A DNA stretch of 64,000 nucleotides. Source: Phocoenobacter atlanticus subsp. cyclopteri (GTDB lineage Bacteria > Pseudomonadota > Gammaproteobacteria > Enterobacterales > Pasteurellaceae). The stretch's first letter is position 1; each line of letters opens with the position of its first letter. The notes beneath the pieces are model-generated. The model was not told the origin of the DNA and ran no database searches. It saw only the letters and a program-made list of their open reading frames with translations. Made by a program: the position numbers and the translations under genes. This document shows positions 44,433-54,216 of the stretch, piece by piece. The stretch covers positions 1,364,001 through 1,428,000 of the forward strand of contig NZ_CP074346.1 of NCBI RefSeq assembly GCF_018343795.1, read 5' to 3'.

Positions 44433-47400
44433 CTAAAACTCCCTAATCAAATTCAATATCCTTTTATCTGAAATTGGATAAGGTGTGCCTAATTGTTGGG
44501 CAAACAGGCTTACTCTTAACTCCTCAATCATATAACGAATGTCTAAAATTTCATTAGGAATGGCTTTTGATTTTGGTAACTTAGCAAGTAATTGTTGATA
44601 AGCATTTTGTACCTGTTCGACGCGTAACATTTTGGCACGATCTTGGTTTGGATCGATGCCAAGTTTGTCTAAACGCTTCTCTATAGCGGTAAGATAACGT
44701 TGTAAATTTGCAAGTTTGGTATACCCCATTTCCGTGACAAAATTTGGGTAAATTAAGTGGTTGATTTGGTTTTTAATGTCCGACATTGCAAACGCCATTG
44801 TGAAATCTAATTTCCCTTTTAAGCGTTTGTTTAAATCAAAGGTTAAGGTTAAGATTTTTTCGACTTGTTGGGCAATATCTACCGTCATTTCATTGAGATT
44901 TTCACGAATATACGCTTTGAGTTTATCAAAATCATCTTCATTCCACACAAATCCGCCAAAGTCTTCGATTAATTTATCCACCGCACAGGCAATACAATCA
45001 TCAATTAAACTTAATACATTACCAAAAGGCGTGAAATACAAACCAAGTTTAGCTTTATTTGGTAGTTTTTCGTGTAAATATTTAATCGGTGAAGGTACAT
45101 TTAACAGTAACAAACGGCGTAAACCTTGTTGCATTGCAATTTGTTGTTCATATTCCGTTTCAAAGAGTTTAATCCCTACCGCATCTTTTTCATCAACAAT
45201 AGCTGGATAGGCTTTGACGGTAAAATCTCGTTTCTTTTGCTCATAAAATTGTGGAAGTTGATCAAAATTCCAAATATGAATGCCACTTTGTTCAATACGA
45301 TCATCCGCCACTGCAGAAAGGCTACGTTGTACTTTATCTTTCAGCATAAATTTTAATTCATCTAAATTCATACTTTCGGCAATTTTTTTCCCTTTATCAT
45401 TAATTACTCTAAAGGTTATTTTTAAGTGAGCAGGAAGTTGCTCTAAATTCCATAATTCAGGATCAACACTCACGCCTGTCATTCGACGCAGTTCGTAGGT
45501 TAGACTTTCAAGCAAAGGCTTTTCAAAAGGCACCGCTTTTGCTAAAAATGCTTCTGTATAATTCGGTGCTGGCACAAAGTTACGGCGAGTGGCTTTGGGG
45601 AGTGATTTAATTAGGGCAATCACAAGCTCACGGCGTAATCCTGGAATTTGCCAATCAAATCCTTGTGGTTCAATTTGGTTTAATAGTGGTAGAGGAATAT
45701 GAACTGTCACACCATCTGCCTCTTTACCTATCTCAAATTGATAGCTTAATTTTAATTTGAGATTGCCTTGATGCCAAAAGTTAGGAAAATCTAATTCACT
45801 AACATTATTGGCATTTTCGTTGATCAAAAAGGACTTTTCAAAATTCAGCAATTCAGGATCTTCTGTGCTGGCATTCTTCCACCAGGTATCAAAATGCTTG
45901 CTCGATACCACTTCTGTACCAATACGTTGATCGTAAAATTCAAACAAAGTTTCTTCATCTACCAAAATATCACGACGACGGGTTTTGTGTTCCAAGTCTT
46001 CCACTTCTTGTACTAAGCGGTTATTTTGTTTGAAGAATTTGTAATTATTCAGCCATTCGCCTTCCACCAACGCAGAACGAATAAAAATCTCACGGCTAAC
46101 AACAGGATCAATACCGCCAAAATTGACATTACGTTTTGCCACAATCGGCAATCCATAAAGGGTGACTTTTTCAGCGGCAATTACTGCCCCTTTGGATTTT
46201 TCCCAATGGGGTTCGCTGTAATTGGATTTGATAAGGTGCAAGGCTAACGGCTCAATCCATTCTGGCTCGATTTTGGCGACCATTCGCCCCCACAATTTTG
46301 AGGTTTCGATCAATTCAGAAGCCATAATCCATTTGGGTTGCTTTTTGAATAGCGAGGAGCTTGGGGAGCTTGGGAAGATTGAAAAATGGGAATTTCTCGC
46401 TCCCAAATAAGTCGTTTTTTCTGGTTCTTTCATACCGATATGAGACAGTAAACCTGTCAATAAAGCGGTGTGAATTTGCACATAATTTGCAGGTTCGCTG
46501 TTGATTGGCATTTTCAATTCACGCACCGTTAAACGCAGTTGATGATAAATATCTTGCCATTCACGAATACGCAAATAGTTCAAATAATCCTGACGGCATA
46601 AGCGTCTAAATTTATTTTGGGTTAACTCTTTTTGATTTTTACGAATAAAATGCCATAGGTTAACAAAAGAGAGAAAATCCGATTCGTTATCCGCAAAACG
46701 GCGATGTTTATCGTCTGCGGATTGCTGTTTTTCTTGTGGACGTTCTCTTGGATCTTGGATTGAAAGTGCAGAAACGATCATCATTACTTCGTGCAACGAT
46801 CCATTTTGACTCGCCGCAATAACCATTCTTGCTAAACGAGGATCGATAGGTAACTGAGCGAGCTGACGACCGATTGGTGTGAGTTCACGCTTTTGCCCAT
46901 ATTTTGTTTGGCGGAACTGGAATGCTTGTAATTCTTCTAATAGCTTAATTCCGTCTTGGATATTACGAGAATCGGGCGGGTCAACAAAAGGAAATGCCCC
47001 AATATCGTCTAAACCGAGCGAAGTCATTTGTAAAATAACCGCCGCTAAGTTAGTGCGTAAAATTTCAGGATCGGTAAATTCAGGACGAGAATTGAAATCG
47101 TCTTCGGAGTATAAACGGATACAAATCCCATCACTTATACGCCCACAACGTCCTTTACGCTGATTGGCGGAGGCTTGTGAAATCGGCTCAATGGGTAAGC
47201 GTTGCACTTTGGTGCGATAGCTATAACGAGAGATACGAGCCGTTCCCGTATCAATCACATATTTAATATTCGGAATGGTTAAAGAAGTTTCCGCCACGTT
47301 GGTCGCTAAAATAATGCGGTTTAAATTACTTGGGTGGAAAATACGTTGCTGTTCGCTAGACGATAACCGTGCGTAAAGGGGCAAAATTTCGGTTAAGTGT

Positions 47401-48380
47401 AAATTCTGTTTTTCAAGTGCGTCGGCGGTATCACGAATTTCACGTTCGCCGTTCATAAAGATCAAAATATCGCCACGCCCTTCGGCTTGCAATTCATCAA
47501 CCGCATTCAGAATACCTTGTAGCTGGTCTTGATCCTCTTCTTCCAACACAGGGCGATAACGCACTTCCACAGGGTAGGTTCTGCCTGAGACTTCAATAAT
47601 CGGTGCATTGTTAAAGTGCTTTGAAAAACGCTCTACATCAATGGTCGCTGAGGTAATAATTACTTTTAAATCAGGGCGTTTTTTTAAAATTTGTTTTAAA
47701 TAACCTAAAATAAAATCATTATTCAGACTACGTTCGTGGGCTTCATCGATGATTAAAGTATCGTATTGATTAAGGTAACGATCCGTTTGAATTTCCGCAA
47801 GCAGAATACCGTCCGTCATCAATTTAATCAGGGAATTATCGCTCACTTGATCATTAAAACGGACTTTATAGCCAACAATATCGCCCAGCTCCGTTTCTAA
47901 CTCTTCCGCCACACGATTTGCCACCGAGCGAGCGGCAATTCGGCGAGGTTGGGTATGACCGATGAAGCCTTTGACACCACGTCCTAATTCCAAACACATT
48001 TTTGGTAACTGAGTGGTTTTCCCAGAGCCAGTTTCCCCTGCGATAACCACCACTTGGTTTTCTTGAATGGTTTTTAGGATTTCATCACGACGACTGCTGA
48101 CAGGTAAATCAGGGTAGGTTATTTTTAGATTTTGTAATAATGATTTTTTATGACTAAAAAAAGCCTGTGCCGTAGAAATTGCATTTTTTATTTCAGAAGT
48201 GACCGCTTGTTTGGTTTCCTCTTTGTGAATATTAGCTAAGCCACGAATACGTCCCGCCAAACGACGACTATCGCTAATCGTCATTTGTTGTAATTCTTTC
48301 ATTAACGCTTTTTGTTCATCACTAAGCGGTCGGATTTTTTTGTTTTTTTGCAAATGGCTTTGTTGTAAATTTTTTTTCAT
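44433..48380 (-). CDS. hrpA: ATP-dependent RNA helicase HrpA
   Basis: This 1315-residue DEAH-box helicase (E. coli about 1300) has Walker A GETGSGKTTQ near 115, DEAHERS, SAT, and QRKGRCGRISDG as motif VI. These are followed by the HA2/OB region and the long HrpA-specific C-terminal domain. The family resolves stalled ribosomes or acts in RNA metabolism. The gene is intact over 3.9 kb. A complete uptake-signal core ACAAGCGGTC (minus strand, 48201-48210) lies near its start. Confidence 0.96.
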   Translation of the reverse strand: MKKNLQQSHLQKNKKIRPLSDEQKALMKELQQMTISDSRRLAGRIRGLANIHKEETKQAVTSEIKNAISTAQAFFSHKKSLLQNLKITYPDLPVSSRRDEILKTIQENQVVVIAGETGSGKTTQLPKMCLELGRGVKGFIGHTQPRRIAARSVANRVAEELETELGDIVGYKVRFNDQVSDNSLIKLMTDGILLAEIQTDRYLNQYDTLIIDEAHERSLNNDFILGYLKQILKKRPDLKVIITSATIDVERFSKHFNNAPIIEVSGRTYPVEVRYRPVLEEEDQDQLQGILNAVDELQAEGRGDILIFMNGEREIRDTADALEKQNLHLTEILPLYARLSSSEQQRIFHPSNLNRIILATNVAETSLTIPNIKYVIDTGTARISRYSYRTKVQRLPIEPISQASANQRKGRCGRISDGICIRLYSEDDFNSRPEFTDPEILRTNLAAVILQMTSLGLDDIGAFPFVDPPDSRNIQDGIKLLEELQAFQFRQTKYGQKRELTPIGRQLAQLPIDPRLARMVIAASQNGSLHEVMMIVSALSIQDPRERPQEKQQSADDKHRRFADNESDFLSFVNLWHFIRKNQKELTQNKFRRLCRQDYLNYLRIREWQDIYHQLRLTVRELKMPINSEPANYVQIHTALLTGLLSHIGMKEPEKTTYLGARNSHFSIFPSSPSSSLFKKQPKWIMASELIETSKLWGRMVAKIEPEWIEPLALHLIKSNYSEPHWEKSKGAVIAAEKVTLYGLPIVAKRNVNFGGIDPVVSREIFIRSALVEGEWLNNYKFFKQNNRLVQEVEDLEHKTRRRDILVDEETLFEFYDQRIGTEVVSSKHFDTWWKNASTEDPELLNFEKSFLINENANNVSELDFPNFWHQGNLKLKLSYQFEIGKEADGVTVHIPLPLLNQIEPQGFDWQIPGLRRELVIALIKSLPKATRRNFVPAPNYTEAFLAKAVPFEKPLLESLTYELRRMTGVSVDPELWNLEQLPAHLKITFRVINDKGKKIAESMNLDELKFMLKDKVQRSLSAVADDRIEQSGIHIWNFDQLPQFYEQKKRDFTVKAYPAIVDEKDAVGIKLFETEYEQQIAMQQGLRRLLLLNVPSPIKYLHEKLPNKAKLGLYFTPFGNVLSLIDDCIACAVDKLIEDFGGFVWNEDDFDKLKAYIRENLNEMTVDIAQQVEKILTLTFDLNKRLKGKLDFTMAFAMSDIKNQINHLIYPNFVTEMGYTKLANLQRYLTAIEKRLDKLGIDPNQDRAKMLRVEQVQNAYQQLLAKLPKSKAIPNEILDIRYMIEELRVSLFAQQLGTPYPISDKRILNLIREF
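48201..48210 (-). repeat. Full uptake-signal core ACAAGCGGTC in hrpA
   Basis: GACCGCTTGT on the plus strand is the reverse complement of ACAAGCGGTC, a complete core of the Actinobacillus pleuropneumoniae-type DNA uptake signal. It supports placement of the host in that Pasteurellaceae branch. Confidence 0.75.
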
Positions 48381-48492
48381 AATAAATTAAAGTAGTTTTT
48401 CCATTATCGTTTCTACAATTTCTTTATGACATATCATATCTTTTTTATAAATTTTTAGCTATTTAATTGATGGTGTATGGCGATAAAAACAA

Positions 48493-48520
48493 AACCCCAT
48501 AAGCCTAAGCCTATGGGGTT
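48493..48520 (-). terminator. Intrinsic terminator of the porin gene
   Basis: AACCCCATA / TATGGGGTT are perfect 9-bp arms with a 10-nt loop, followed on the minus strand by TTTTGTTTTTAT, 32 bp after the porin stop. Confidence 0.85.
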
Positions 48521-48551
48521 ATTTTAGCAATTAAGTTGCTAGGTAATTAGA

Positions 48552-49553
48552 TTACCATTCAACTTTCATACCAACGCCGAATGCTTTGTTTTTAACAGAA
48601 TCTTGATTTGGTCGTTTAGTTTTGTCATAGTTAAATTCAGCAAATACTTTTGCATTTTTAACTAATTGATACTCAGTACCTAAGTTGATACCGTGAACTT
48701 TAGTATCTTCATATTTTGAATAAGTATAGTTACCATATACTGCTGCATCACCAAATGCTGCTTTCATTCCTGGAGATACATAATATGCTTTCAAACTATC
48801 ACTATTACTTTCAGGTTTATATTTTGCATAACCTAAATCTAAAGCAAAGGTCAAGTTATCCATCATATAACTAAATCCAGTATCAAGAGCAGTTCCTTTG
48901 TAAAGGGTAGCATTTTTTGGTCCACCAAACTTACGGGCATCCATTAAGAAATTTTTGCGTTGAGAAACAGCAAAGTCTGCAGTGAAATCACCAGCACTGT
49001 ATTTCGCACCAAGATCAAACCATGCTTTTTCTTTAACTTCTTGGTCATTGCCCATAGCATCTTCGTAAGTTTTAGTTTGTTTTAGTACGTAATCTGCACC
49101 AAATTCCCAACCTTCTAAACCAGTATAACGGTAAGCAATCATACTATCAGAATCACCTGGAGTAAATTTACTACGAACACCCCAGATATTATCAAAAGAA
49201 GAGTGACCTACATTGTCAGCAAACGTATTTTGAAGACCGAAAGTTACTTGGTGTCCTGCATCATTTCCTAAACCAACGTATGCTTTTTTAACTTTAGGCG
49301 CTAAGAAGTCATACTCATAGAAACCTAATGCATAAGCATCACCGAAAGCATATTTTGCTTCAATGTTGATTTTTGCATCATCTTTATGCATAGCAGTACT
49401 TTTACTTGTTTTACCTTCTTTTACTTTGTCCATATGTAATTTGATCGCACCGCCAACTTTAACTGTTGAGCCGTCTTGTTCAAATACTGTTAATGCTGAA
49501 GCTGAAGTTGCTGTTAAAGCTGCAACTGTTAATGCTACAAGAGTTTTTTTCAT
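48552..49553 (-). CDS. Outer-membrane porin (OmpP2/Gram-negative porin family)
   Basis: This 333-residue general porin has a signal peptide at residues 1-20 (MKKTLVALTVAALTATSASA), then a 16-strand-type beta barrel. It starts TVFEQDGSTVKVGGAIKLH and ends with the aromatic C-terminus FGVGMKVEW needed for barrel assembly. ATG 49553 follows an AAGGTG ribosome-binding site; the GTG at 49562 belongs to that site. The family resembles the P2 porin of Haemophilus and OmpH of Pasteurella. It is a single-gene unit with its own terminator. Confidence 0.9.
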   Translation of the reverse strand: MKKTLVALTVAALTATSASALTVFEQDGSTVKVGGAIKLHMDKVKEGKTSKSTAMHKDDAKINIEAKYAFGDAYALGFYEYDFLAPKVKKAYVGLGNDAGHQVTFGLQNTFADNVGHSSFDNIWGVRSKFTPGDSDSMIAYRYTGLEGWEFGADYVLKQTKTYEDAMGNDQEVKEKAWFDLGAKYSAGDFTADFAVSQRKNFLMDARKFGGPKNATLYKGTALDTGFSYMMDNLTFALDLGYAKYKPESNSDSLKAYYVSPGMKAAFGDAAVYGNYTYSKYEDTKVHGINLGTEYQLVKNAKVFAEFNYDKTKRPNQDSVKNKAFGVGMKVEW

Positions 49554-49856
49554 AATAATCACCTTAAATTATTTAAATAATTCACTGATAAAGTTGTTTT
49601 TGTTAAGGTCTAAAACAACCAGTTAACATCAATAGTTCTAAAAACGACAGAACATTGAATATGCGAATGATTACAAAAATATTCATTTGTGTCAAATAGC
49701 AAAGTTAATTATTTTGACAAAAATCATCTAAAAAACAATTGATCGGTCGTTTTTATCCTTTTTTTGGCTATTTTATTATAATAAATCTGTGGTTTTCTCA
49801 ACAATTGATAATTTATAGACAAATTTCAATCAAAATATTACCGCTATATTTATCCA
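49554..49856. promoter_or_regulatory. Porin upstream region
   Basis: There are 303 bp between the porin and the glycosyltransferase stop. A TTGACA on the minus strand (about 49690-49695) is a possible -35 for the porin gene, with an AT-rich but imperfect -10. An uptake-signal-like TACCGCTAT lies near 49839-49847, close to the end of the glycosyltransferase gene. No other feature is seen. Confidence 0.35.
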
Positions 49857-50867
49857 TTATTGCCACATTTTTCCAACAAATGGCAGAATTTCCATCAATG
49901 CTTTTGCGATTGAAATTACCGTCAAATCTCTCTCGGTTTCTTTTGTCGCAGGTGGACAAAACGCAATATGGCAAGCAGGATCGTTAGTAGGTTGCCAACG
50001 AATGGGTAAAGCACTACGACGACTTGGATAAAAGCCAATGGTTGGAATATTTAATGCACCGCTAATATGCAAAGGACCTGTTGAACCTGAAATAAACAGA
50101 TCGGCACAAGCTAACGATTGTGCAAAATCAACCATTCCCTCATTTTTATCGTATACGACAACGCGTTGATCATTAATTAATTCCGCTAACGCATTCACTC
50201 TGTCACTTTCATTTGGACCTGCGGTCAAAATCACTTGGCAATCATAATGTTTTAATATGGCTGTTATTAACTCGGTGTATTGTTCGAGAGATAAACTATT
50301 TGCAGAACCGCCAGTACTCGAATGTACAAATAACCATTTTTTATTTGGGTCAAGATTAAGCTGTAAACATAGCTTCTCTTTTTGCTGTTTGAGTAAAGTA
50401 TTATCAAAACGTAAAAAAGGGAGTTGTGGCTCAATAATCTGAATGTGATGCTTGGTTAAAAAAGCACGCACCAGATCTAAATTATATTCAAACTCTGCTT
50501 TTTCAGAACGTGAACGACGCTGTGTTACACGATGATTATAAAGAAATTGAATTAATTTTGTTGCAGGGGCTAAACGATAAGGAATGTTGGCTATCCATAC
50601 CAATTTTGCATTATAAATATCCGAAACAAAACTGATCACCCCATCAAACTGCTCTGCTTTCACTTTTTTAACCGTTTCTGTTAACTCTTTTGTATCAATA
50701 ATAATATCATCTAAATAAGGGCAGATTTGAGCCATTTTAGCCGTATAAGGTGGTACTAACGCCACCAATTTAGTATTAGGCATTGATTGTTTTAGCATCG
50801 CAAAAGATGGCCACGCTAACATAAAATCACCTAATTTATCATTTCTAATCACCAGTAGTTTTTTCAT
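49857..50867 (-). CDS. Glycosyltransferase family 9 (heptosyltransferase-like)
   Basis: The protein is 336 residues from ATG 50867 (MKKLLVIRNDKLGDFMLAWP, the GT9 start). An earlier ATG lies inside the upstream dehydrogenase gene. The two-domain GT-B fold includes WLFVHSSTGGSANSLS (about 186) and ADLFISGSTGPLHISGALN, the donor-binding region of ADP-heptose:LPS heptosyltransferases. It probably adds a core sugar to lipooligosaccharide at the inner face of the membrane. The exact acceptor cannot be read from sequence. It is the last gene of the directon from the nitroreductase. Confidence 0.85.
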   Translation of the reverse strand: MKKLLVIRNDKLGDFMLAWPSFAMLKQSMPNTKLVALVPPYTAKMAQICPYLDDIIIDTKELTETVKKVKAEQFDGVISFVSDIYNAKLVWIANIPYRLAPATKLIQFLYNHRVTQRRSRSEKAEFEYNLDLVRAFLTKHHIQIIEPQLPFLRFDNTLLKQQKEKLCLQLNLDPNKKWLFVHSSTGGSANSLSLEQYTELITAILKHYDCQVILTAGPNESDRVNALAELINDQRVVVYDKNEGMVDFAQSLACADLFISGSTGPLHISGALNIPTIGFYPSRRSALPIRWQPTNDPACHIAFCPPATKETERDLTVISIAKALMEILPFVGKMWQ

Positions 50868-50886
50868 TATCTTTATATCTTTTTTA

Positions 50887-51636
50887 TTAATTATTTTTAA
50901 CCACATTCAACGCAGAAAACGACTGTGCCGTTGGCATTACTTCAATAGCATTAATATTCACGTGTTGAGGCTGTTCACTAACCCAAGAAACAATATTGGC
51001 AATATCTATTGGTTGAATAAAGTCTACATCGTTATAAAGGGCATTGACTTTTTCTGTATCACCTTTAAAACGCACGTGTGAAAACTCAGTCTCTCCACAT
51101 AAACCCGGCTCGATATTACATACTCGTACACCTGTACCCGCCAAATCAGCCCGTAAATTTAAACTAAACTGTTTAGTAAAGGCTTTGGTTGCACCATACA
51201 CATTACCACCTGGATACGGATAAGTACCCGCAATCGACCCCATATTAATAATTAATCCAGATTTTCTCGCCACCATTTTAGGTAAAATTAAATGAGTAAC
51301 ATAGCAAAGTCCTAACACATTGGTATTGATCATTTTCTCCCAATCTTCAAAAGAGGCGGAATGTGCAGGCTCTAACCCAAGCCCTAAGCCAGCATTATTG
51401 ACTAACACATCAATTTGTTGCAAATGTTCTGGTAGTGAATTTATCGCATTTTTCGTTTCTTCTTTTGAGCTAATATCAAAACAAAGTGGATAAAATTTAT
51501 CTCCTAACTCTTCTTGTAATTGAGCCAACTTTTCCTTTCTTCTTGCCGTGCCAATAACACTATGCCCTTTTGAAACCAATACTCGACTAATCTCGGCACC
51601 AAAACCTGCACTTGCTCCTGTGACTAGAAATAACAT
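50887..51636 (-). CDS. SDR-family oxidoreductase, YdfG-like
   Basis: This is a 249-residue short-chain dehydrogenase. The NADP-binding TGASAGFG lies at about 6-13, NNAGLGLG near 81, catalytic Ser in NMGSIAG, and YGATKAF with the Tyr-x-x-x-Lys pair. The closest family is YdfG, which reduces malonic semialdehyde and oxidises serine-type 3-hydroxy acids. AAGGAGG sits 5 bp before ATG 51636; upstream GTG codons lie too near that site. The gene follows the PIN gene by 24 bp. Confidence 0.85.
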   Translation of the reverse strand: MLFLVTGASAGFGAEISRVLVSKGHSVIGTARRKEKLAQLQEELGDKFYPLCFDISSKEETKNAINSLPEHLQQIDVLVNNAGLGLGLEPAHSASFEDWEKMINTNVLGLCYVTHLILPKMVARKSGLIINMGSIAGTYPYPGGNVYGATKAFTKQFSLNLRADLAGTGVRVCNIEPGLCGETEFSHVRFKGDTEKVNALYNDVDFIQPIDIANIVSWVSEQPQHVNINAIEVMPTAQSFSALNVVKNN

Positions 51637-51660
51637 CACCACCTCCTTTAATAATTTAAA

Positions 51661-52101
51661 CTAATTTCTTTGCATTCTACTATATAAATCATCAAGCGAT
51701 TTCATATCTTTATCTTTTGATAAAATCTCTAAATGATTTACTTTAGCTGTTGCAAAATGAAAAGTATCAAAGCGTCTTTTATCAAAATTTCTATCTACAC
51801 TTTTTTGTTGACTTTCATACATATCAAAACGGTATAGATTTGCTGCAAGCTCTGAAACTTCATTTTCTACATCAAGCATTTCAAAACTATTCAAGATTGC
51901 TTTTAGTTCTGATAACTTTTGTTCGTCTTGCCACTCTACGCCACGTAAAACTTCATAAGAAATCAGTGGTGTTGTAAATAATTTTGAATAAGGATCTTCT
52001 AAAATATTTTGCATTTCTTTTAAGATTTCTTGTTTATCAGGATCATCATTATTTTTTGATAAATAAATTAAAAAATTAGTATCTAATAAATATCCTTTCA
52101 T
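51661..52101 (-). CDS. PIN-domain nuclease, partner of the ATPase
   Basis: This 146-residue PIN (VapC-like) endoribonuclease keeps all four acidic positions: Asp7 (YLLDTNFLIYLS), Glu50 (SYEVLRG), Asp112 (RRFDTFHFATA) and Asp130 (LSKDKDM). The start overlaps the ATPase stop as TAATG, so it is translated with the ATPase rather than with a typical VapB antitoxin; no antitoxin gene is present. The likely role is an RNA-cleaving effector controlled by the ATPase. Its substrate is unknown. Confidence 0.82.
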   Translation of the reverse strand: MKGYLLDTNFLIYLSKNNDDPDKQEILKEMQNILEDPYSKLFTTPLISYEVLRGVEWQDEQKLSELKAILNSFEMLDVENEVSELAANLYRFDMYESQQKSVDRNFDKRRFDTFHFATAKVNHLEILSKDKDMKSLDDLYSRMQRN

Positions 52102-53246
52102 TATTTACTCTCCATTTTATCCAATTCACTTTTAATCAAATTTAATAAGGCTGCTTTTCCTTGCTCCTGATTAGATTGATTTGCTCGATCAATTTTTAAC
52201 TGATTTAAATCTACATTAAACGCATTTTGCATTAAATCAACAAAAGTAATTTTATTTGGATTTTTAATCTCTTTGCCATAAACAACGCCATCATCAGCAC
52301 GTTCTAAACGGTAAGCTTCACCTTGCTCTAACTGACTAATCACTAACGATGAATGAGTAGTAATAACAAAAGTGGTATTTGGGAATAACGTTTTTAATAA
52401 TGGCACTATTTTTACTTGCCACTCATTATGTAAGTGGCTTTCAATTTCATCAATTAATACAAATCCACGAACATTTTGAATTTGGGTTTCATTAGTGAAA
52501 TAACTATAACCTGCAATAATTCCCTGTAATAACTTTAAAATAGCAGTAAAACCGCTGGATAATTCTGATAATTCTCGTTTTTGATTTTCAACTTTAATAA
52601 ATACTCGATTATCTCCTGAAATTTCTAAAAACGAACCGTCAATACGGTTATCCATTTTATTTAATAAGGTCAATAATGTATGTATTTCAATTTCTCGATT
52701 ATCTTCTTTAGTTTGATATTTATTGGACGATTGGGCTCGTTGGATAATCCATTCTTCCAAATTAACTTTCATATTTAAATTTTTTAATTCATTTTCGTAA
52801 TGATCAAAGCATCCTATTAAATATTCTAAATACTCTTCTCGTCTAGTTTGGTTGCTCCCCATATTTTTAACAGGTGAGTCAACTCTATCAATATTACTTC
52901 GATTAGACGCTGAAAGGTAAACAATAGGAAATGGATTAATTATGAAATTCATAAAATCTTCTTTAGTTGGGCAAAACCCTTCATCATTATTTTTTTTAAA
53001 TTCTTTCCCACTAATTTTCACCCCGCTAAAAGGTAGGCGTTGATTTAAGATATAAGGTTGTTTTATTAATACTTGCTGATTGCTAAGTAGCAAAGTCGTA
53101 AATAAACTTTCTAAAAACTTCGTTTTGCCTATTCCATTTTCACCAATTAATACATAAGTATTCTTATCTTTGGCAAAATTAATATCCATTGTGCCTACGC
53201 CTTGCATTTTTTCAAAACGTAGGTTTCCTGCAATTAAATTATCCAT
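52101..53246 (-). CDS. ABC-type/AAA ATPase, putative sensor of a PIN module
   Basis: This 381-residue SMC/ABC-like ATPase (AAA_21/AAA_15 type) has Walker A GENGIGKT (35-42), signature-like LSSGF (229-233), Walker B FVLIDE (262-267) and switch His298 in ITTHSS. A helical insertion (about 110-200) lies between. There is no membrane segment, so it is not a transporter. Such ATPases partner nucleases in Septu, PARIS and related defence systems. Here the partner is a PIN protein. GAGGTAAC precedes the ATG. It starts 17 bp after the nitroreductase stop. Confidence 0.85.
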   Translation of the reverse strand: MDNLIAGNLRFEKMQGVGTMDINFAKDKNTYVLIGENGIGKTKFLESLFTTLLLSNQQVLIKQPYILNQRLPFSGVKISGKEFKKNNDEGFCPTKEDFMNFIINPFPIVYLSASNRSNIDRVDSPVKNMGSNQTRREEYLEYLIGCFDHYENELKNLNMKVNLEEWIIQRAQSSNKYQTKEDNREIEIHTLLTLLNKMDNRIDGSFLEISGDNRVFIKVENQKRELSELSSGFTAILKLLQGIIAGYSYFTNETQIQNVRGFVLIDEIESHLHNEWQVKIVPLLKTLFPNTTFVITTHSSLVISQLEQGEAYRLERADDGVVYGKEIKNPNKITFVDLMQNAFNVDLNQLKIDRANQSNQEQGKAALLNLIKSELDKMESK

Positions 53247-53263
53247 TCTTGTTACCTCTCAAT

Positions 53264-53929
53264 TTACTCAGCCCAAACCACAATATCGTCCATTTTTTTA
53301 CGGCTTTTTTCAGGTAATGGTTTATCACTGCGATAACCAAAAGTTACCGCCACTGAAACTCCGTATTCATTTGGGTCAAATAACCCTGCTTCCACTAAAA
53401 TATCAGTCACCGCTTTATAATTCATTCCTTCAACGGGACAAGAGTCAATGCCCATCATTGCCGCTCCGTTCATCATATTGCCAAGTGCGATATACGTTTG
53501 TTTGCTCGTCCAATCAAATAAAGTGCGTTCACTGTCTAAAATAGCAATATCGTGTTGTTGGAAGTTTTTGTAATCATTCAGTTTTTGGTCTAATTTCTCA
53601 CCACTCAAACCACGACTTTGCAATTTTTGACGAAAGAAATCGGTATCATAACGCATATTTTTATGAGCTAATAAAAACACCAAATGACTCGCATTATCCA
53701 GCTGTGTTTTCATTCCCCAACTAACAGGTTTGAGTTTTTGACGTAATTCAGGGTTTTGTATTACTAAAAACTTCCACGGTTCTGATCCTACTGAGCTTGG
53801 TGATAAACGTGCTAATTCTAAAATGACATTAAAATCCTCTTCACTAATTTTTTTAGTGGGATCATAATCACGAATTGCACAGCGATACAAAGCTGCATCT
53901 AAAATTTGTTGTTTCGTTATTTTTGACAT
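53264..53929 (-). CDS. NAD(P)H-dependent nitroreductase family protein
   Basis: This 221-residue FMN flavoprotein of the nitroreductase fold has the N-terminal YRCAIRDYDPTKKIS and RLSPSSVGSEPWKFLV FMN-binding segments, plus the C-terminal VTFGYRSD block. It reduces nitro compounds or quinones; the physiological substrate is uncertain. Length agrees with NfsB-type enzymes (about 217). It is the first gene of the directon leading into the ATPase/PIN pair. Confidence 0.88.
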   Translation of the reverse strand: MSKITKQQILDAALYRCAIRDYDPTKKISEEDFNVILELARLSPSSVGSEPWKFLVIQNPELRQKLKPVSWGMKTQLDNASHLVFLLAHKNMRYDTDFFRQKLQSRGLSGEKLDQKLNDYKNFQQHDIAILDSERTLFDWTSKQTYIALGNMMNGAAMMGIDSCPVEGMNYKAVTDILVEAGLFDPNEYGVSVAVTFGYRSDKPLPEKSRKKMDDIVVWAE

Positions 53930-53954
53930 ATCTTTTCCTTATCCGTATAGAAAT

Positions 53955-54010
53955 CAAGCGGTAAGATAAAGTAAAAAATTTGCAAATTTTCATCAACATC
54001 TTACCGCTTG
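53955..54010. repeat. Inverted pair of uptake-signal cores
   Basis: CAAGCGGTAAGAT (53955-53967) and ATCTTACCGCTTG (53998-54010) are exact 13-bp inverted copies. The right copy extends to ACAAGCGGT, and TTTGCAAATTT lies in the loop. Paired inverted uptake signals often double as terminators. Here the pair lies downstream of the ushA terminator and 25 bp before the nitroreductase start. Confidence 0.75.
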
Positions 54011-54186
54011 TTTGATTGATCTTTTTATTTAGTTACGCAATTTTCTGCAAGTTGATTATATCTCTCAAACAGTATTGTGACAAACTGTTCACTACTATTT
54101 TGATTAATTAGGTTGTCACTTTTTCAACTCATTCTGTCGGATAATAATATTTTTATTGTATATTTTAACTCCATAAAATACAAAAA

Positions 54187-54206
54187 AGCCTCTCAAATGA
54201 GAGGCT
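54187..54206 (-). terminator. Intrinsic terminator of ushA
   Basis: AGCCTCTCA / TGAGAGGCT are perfect 9-bp arms with an AA loop and TTTTTTG on the minus strand, 10 bp past the ushA stop. Confidence 0.9.
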
Positions 54207-54216
54207 ATGTAATAAC

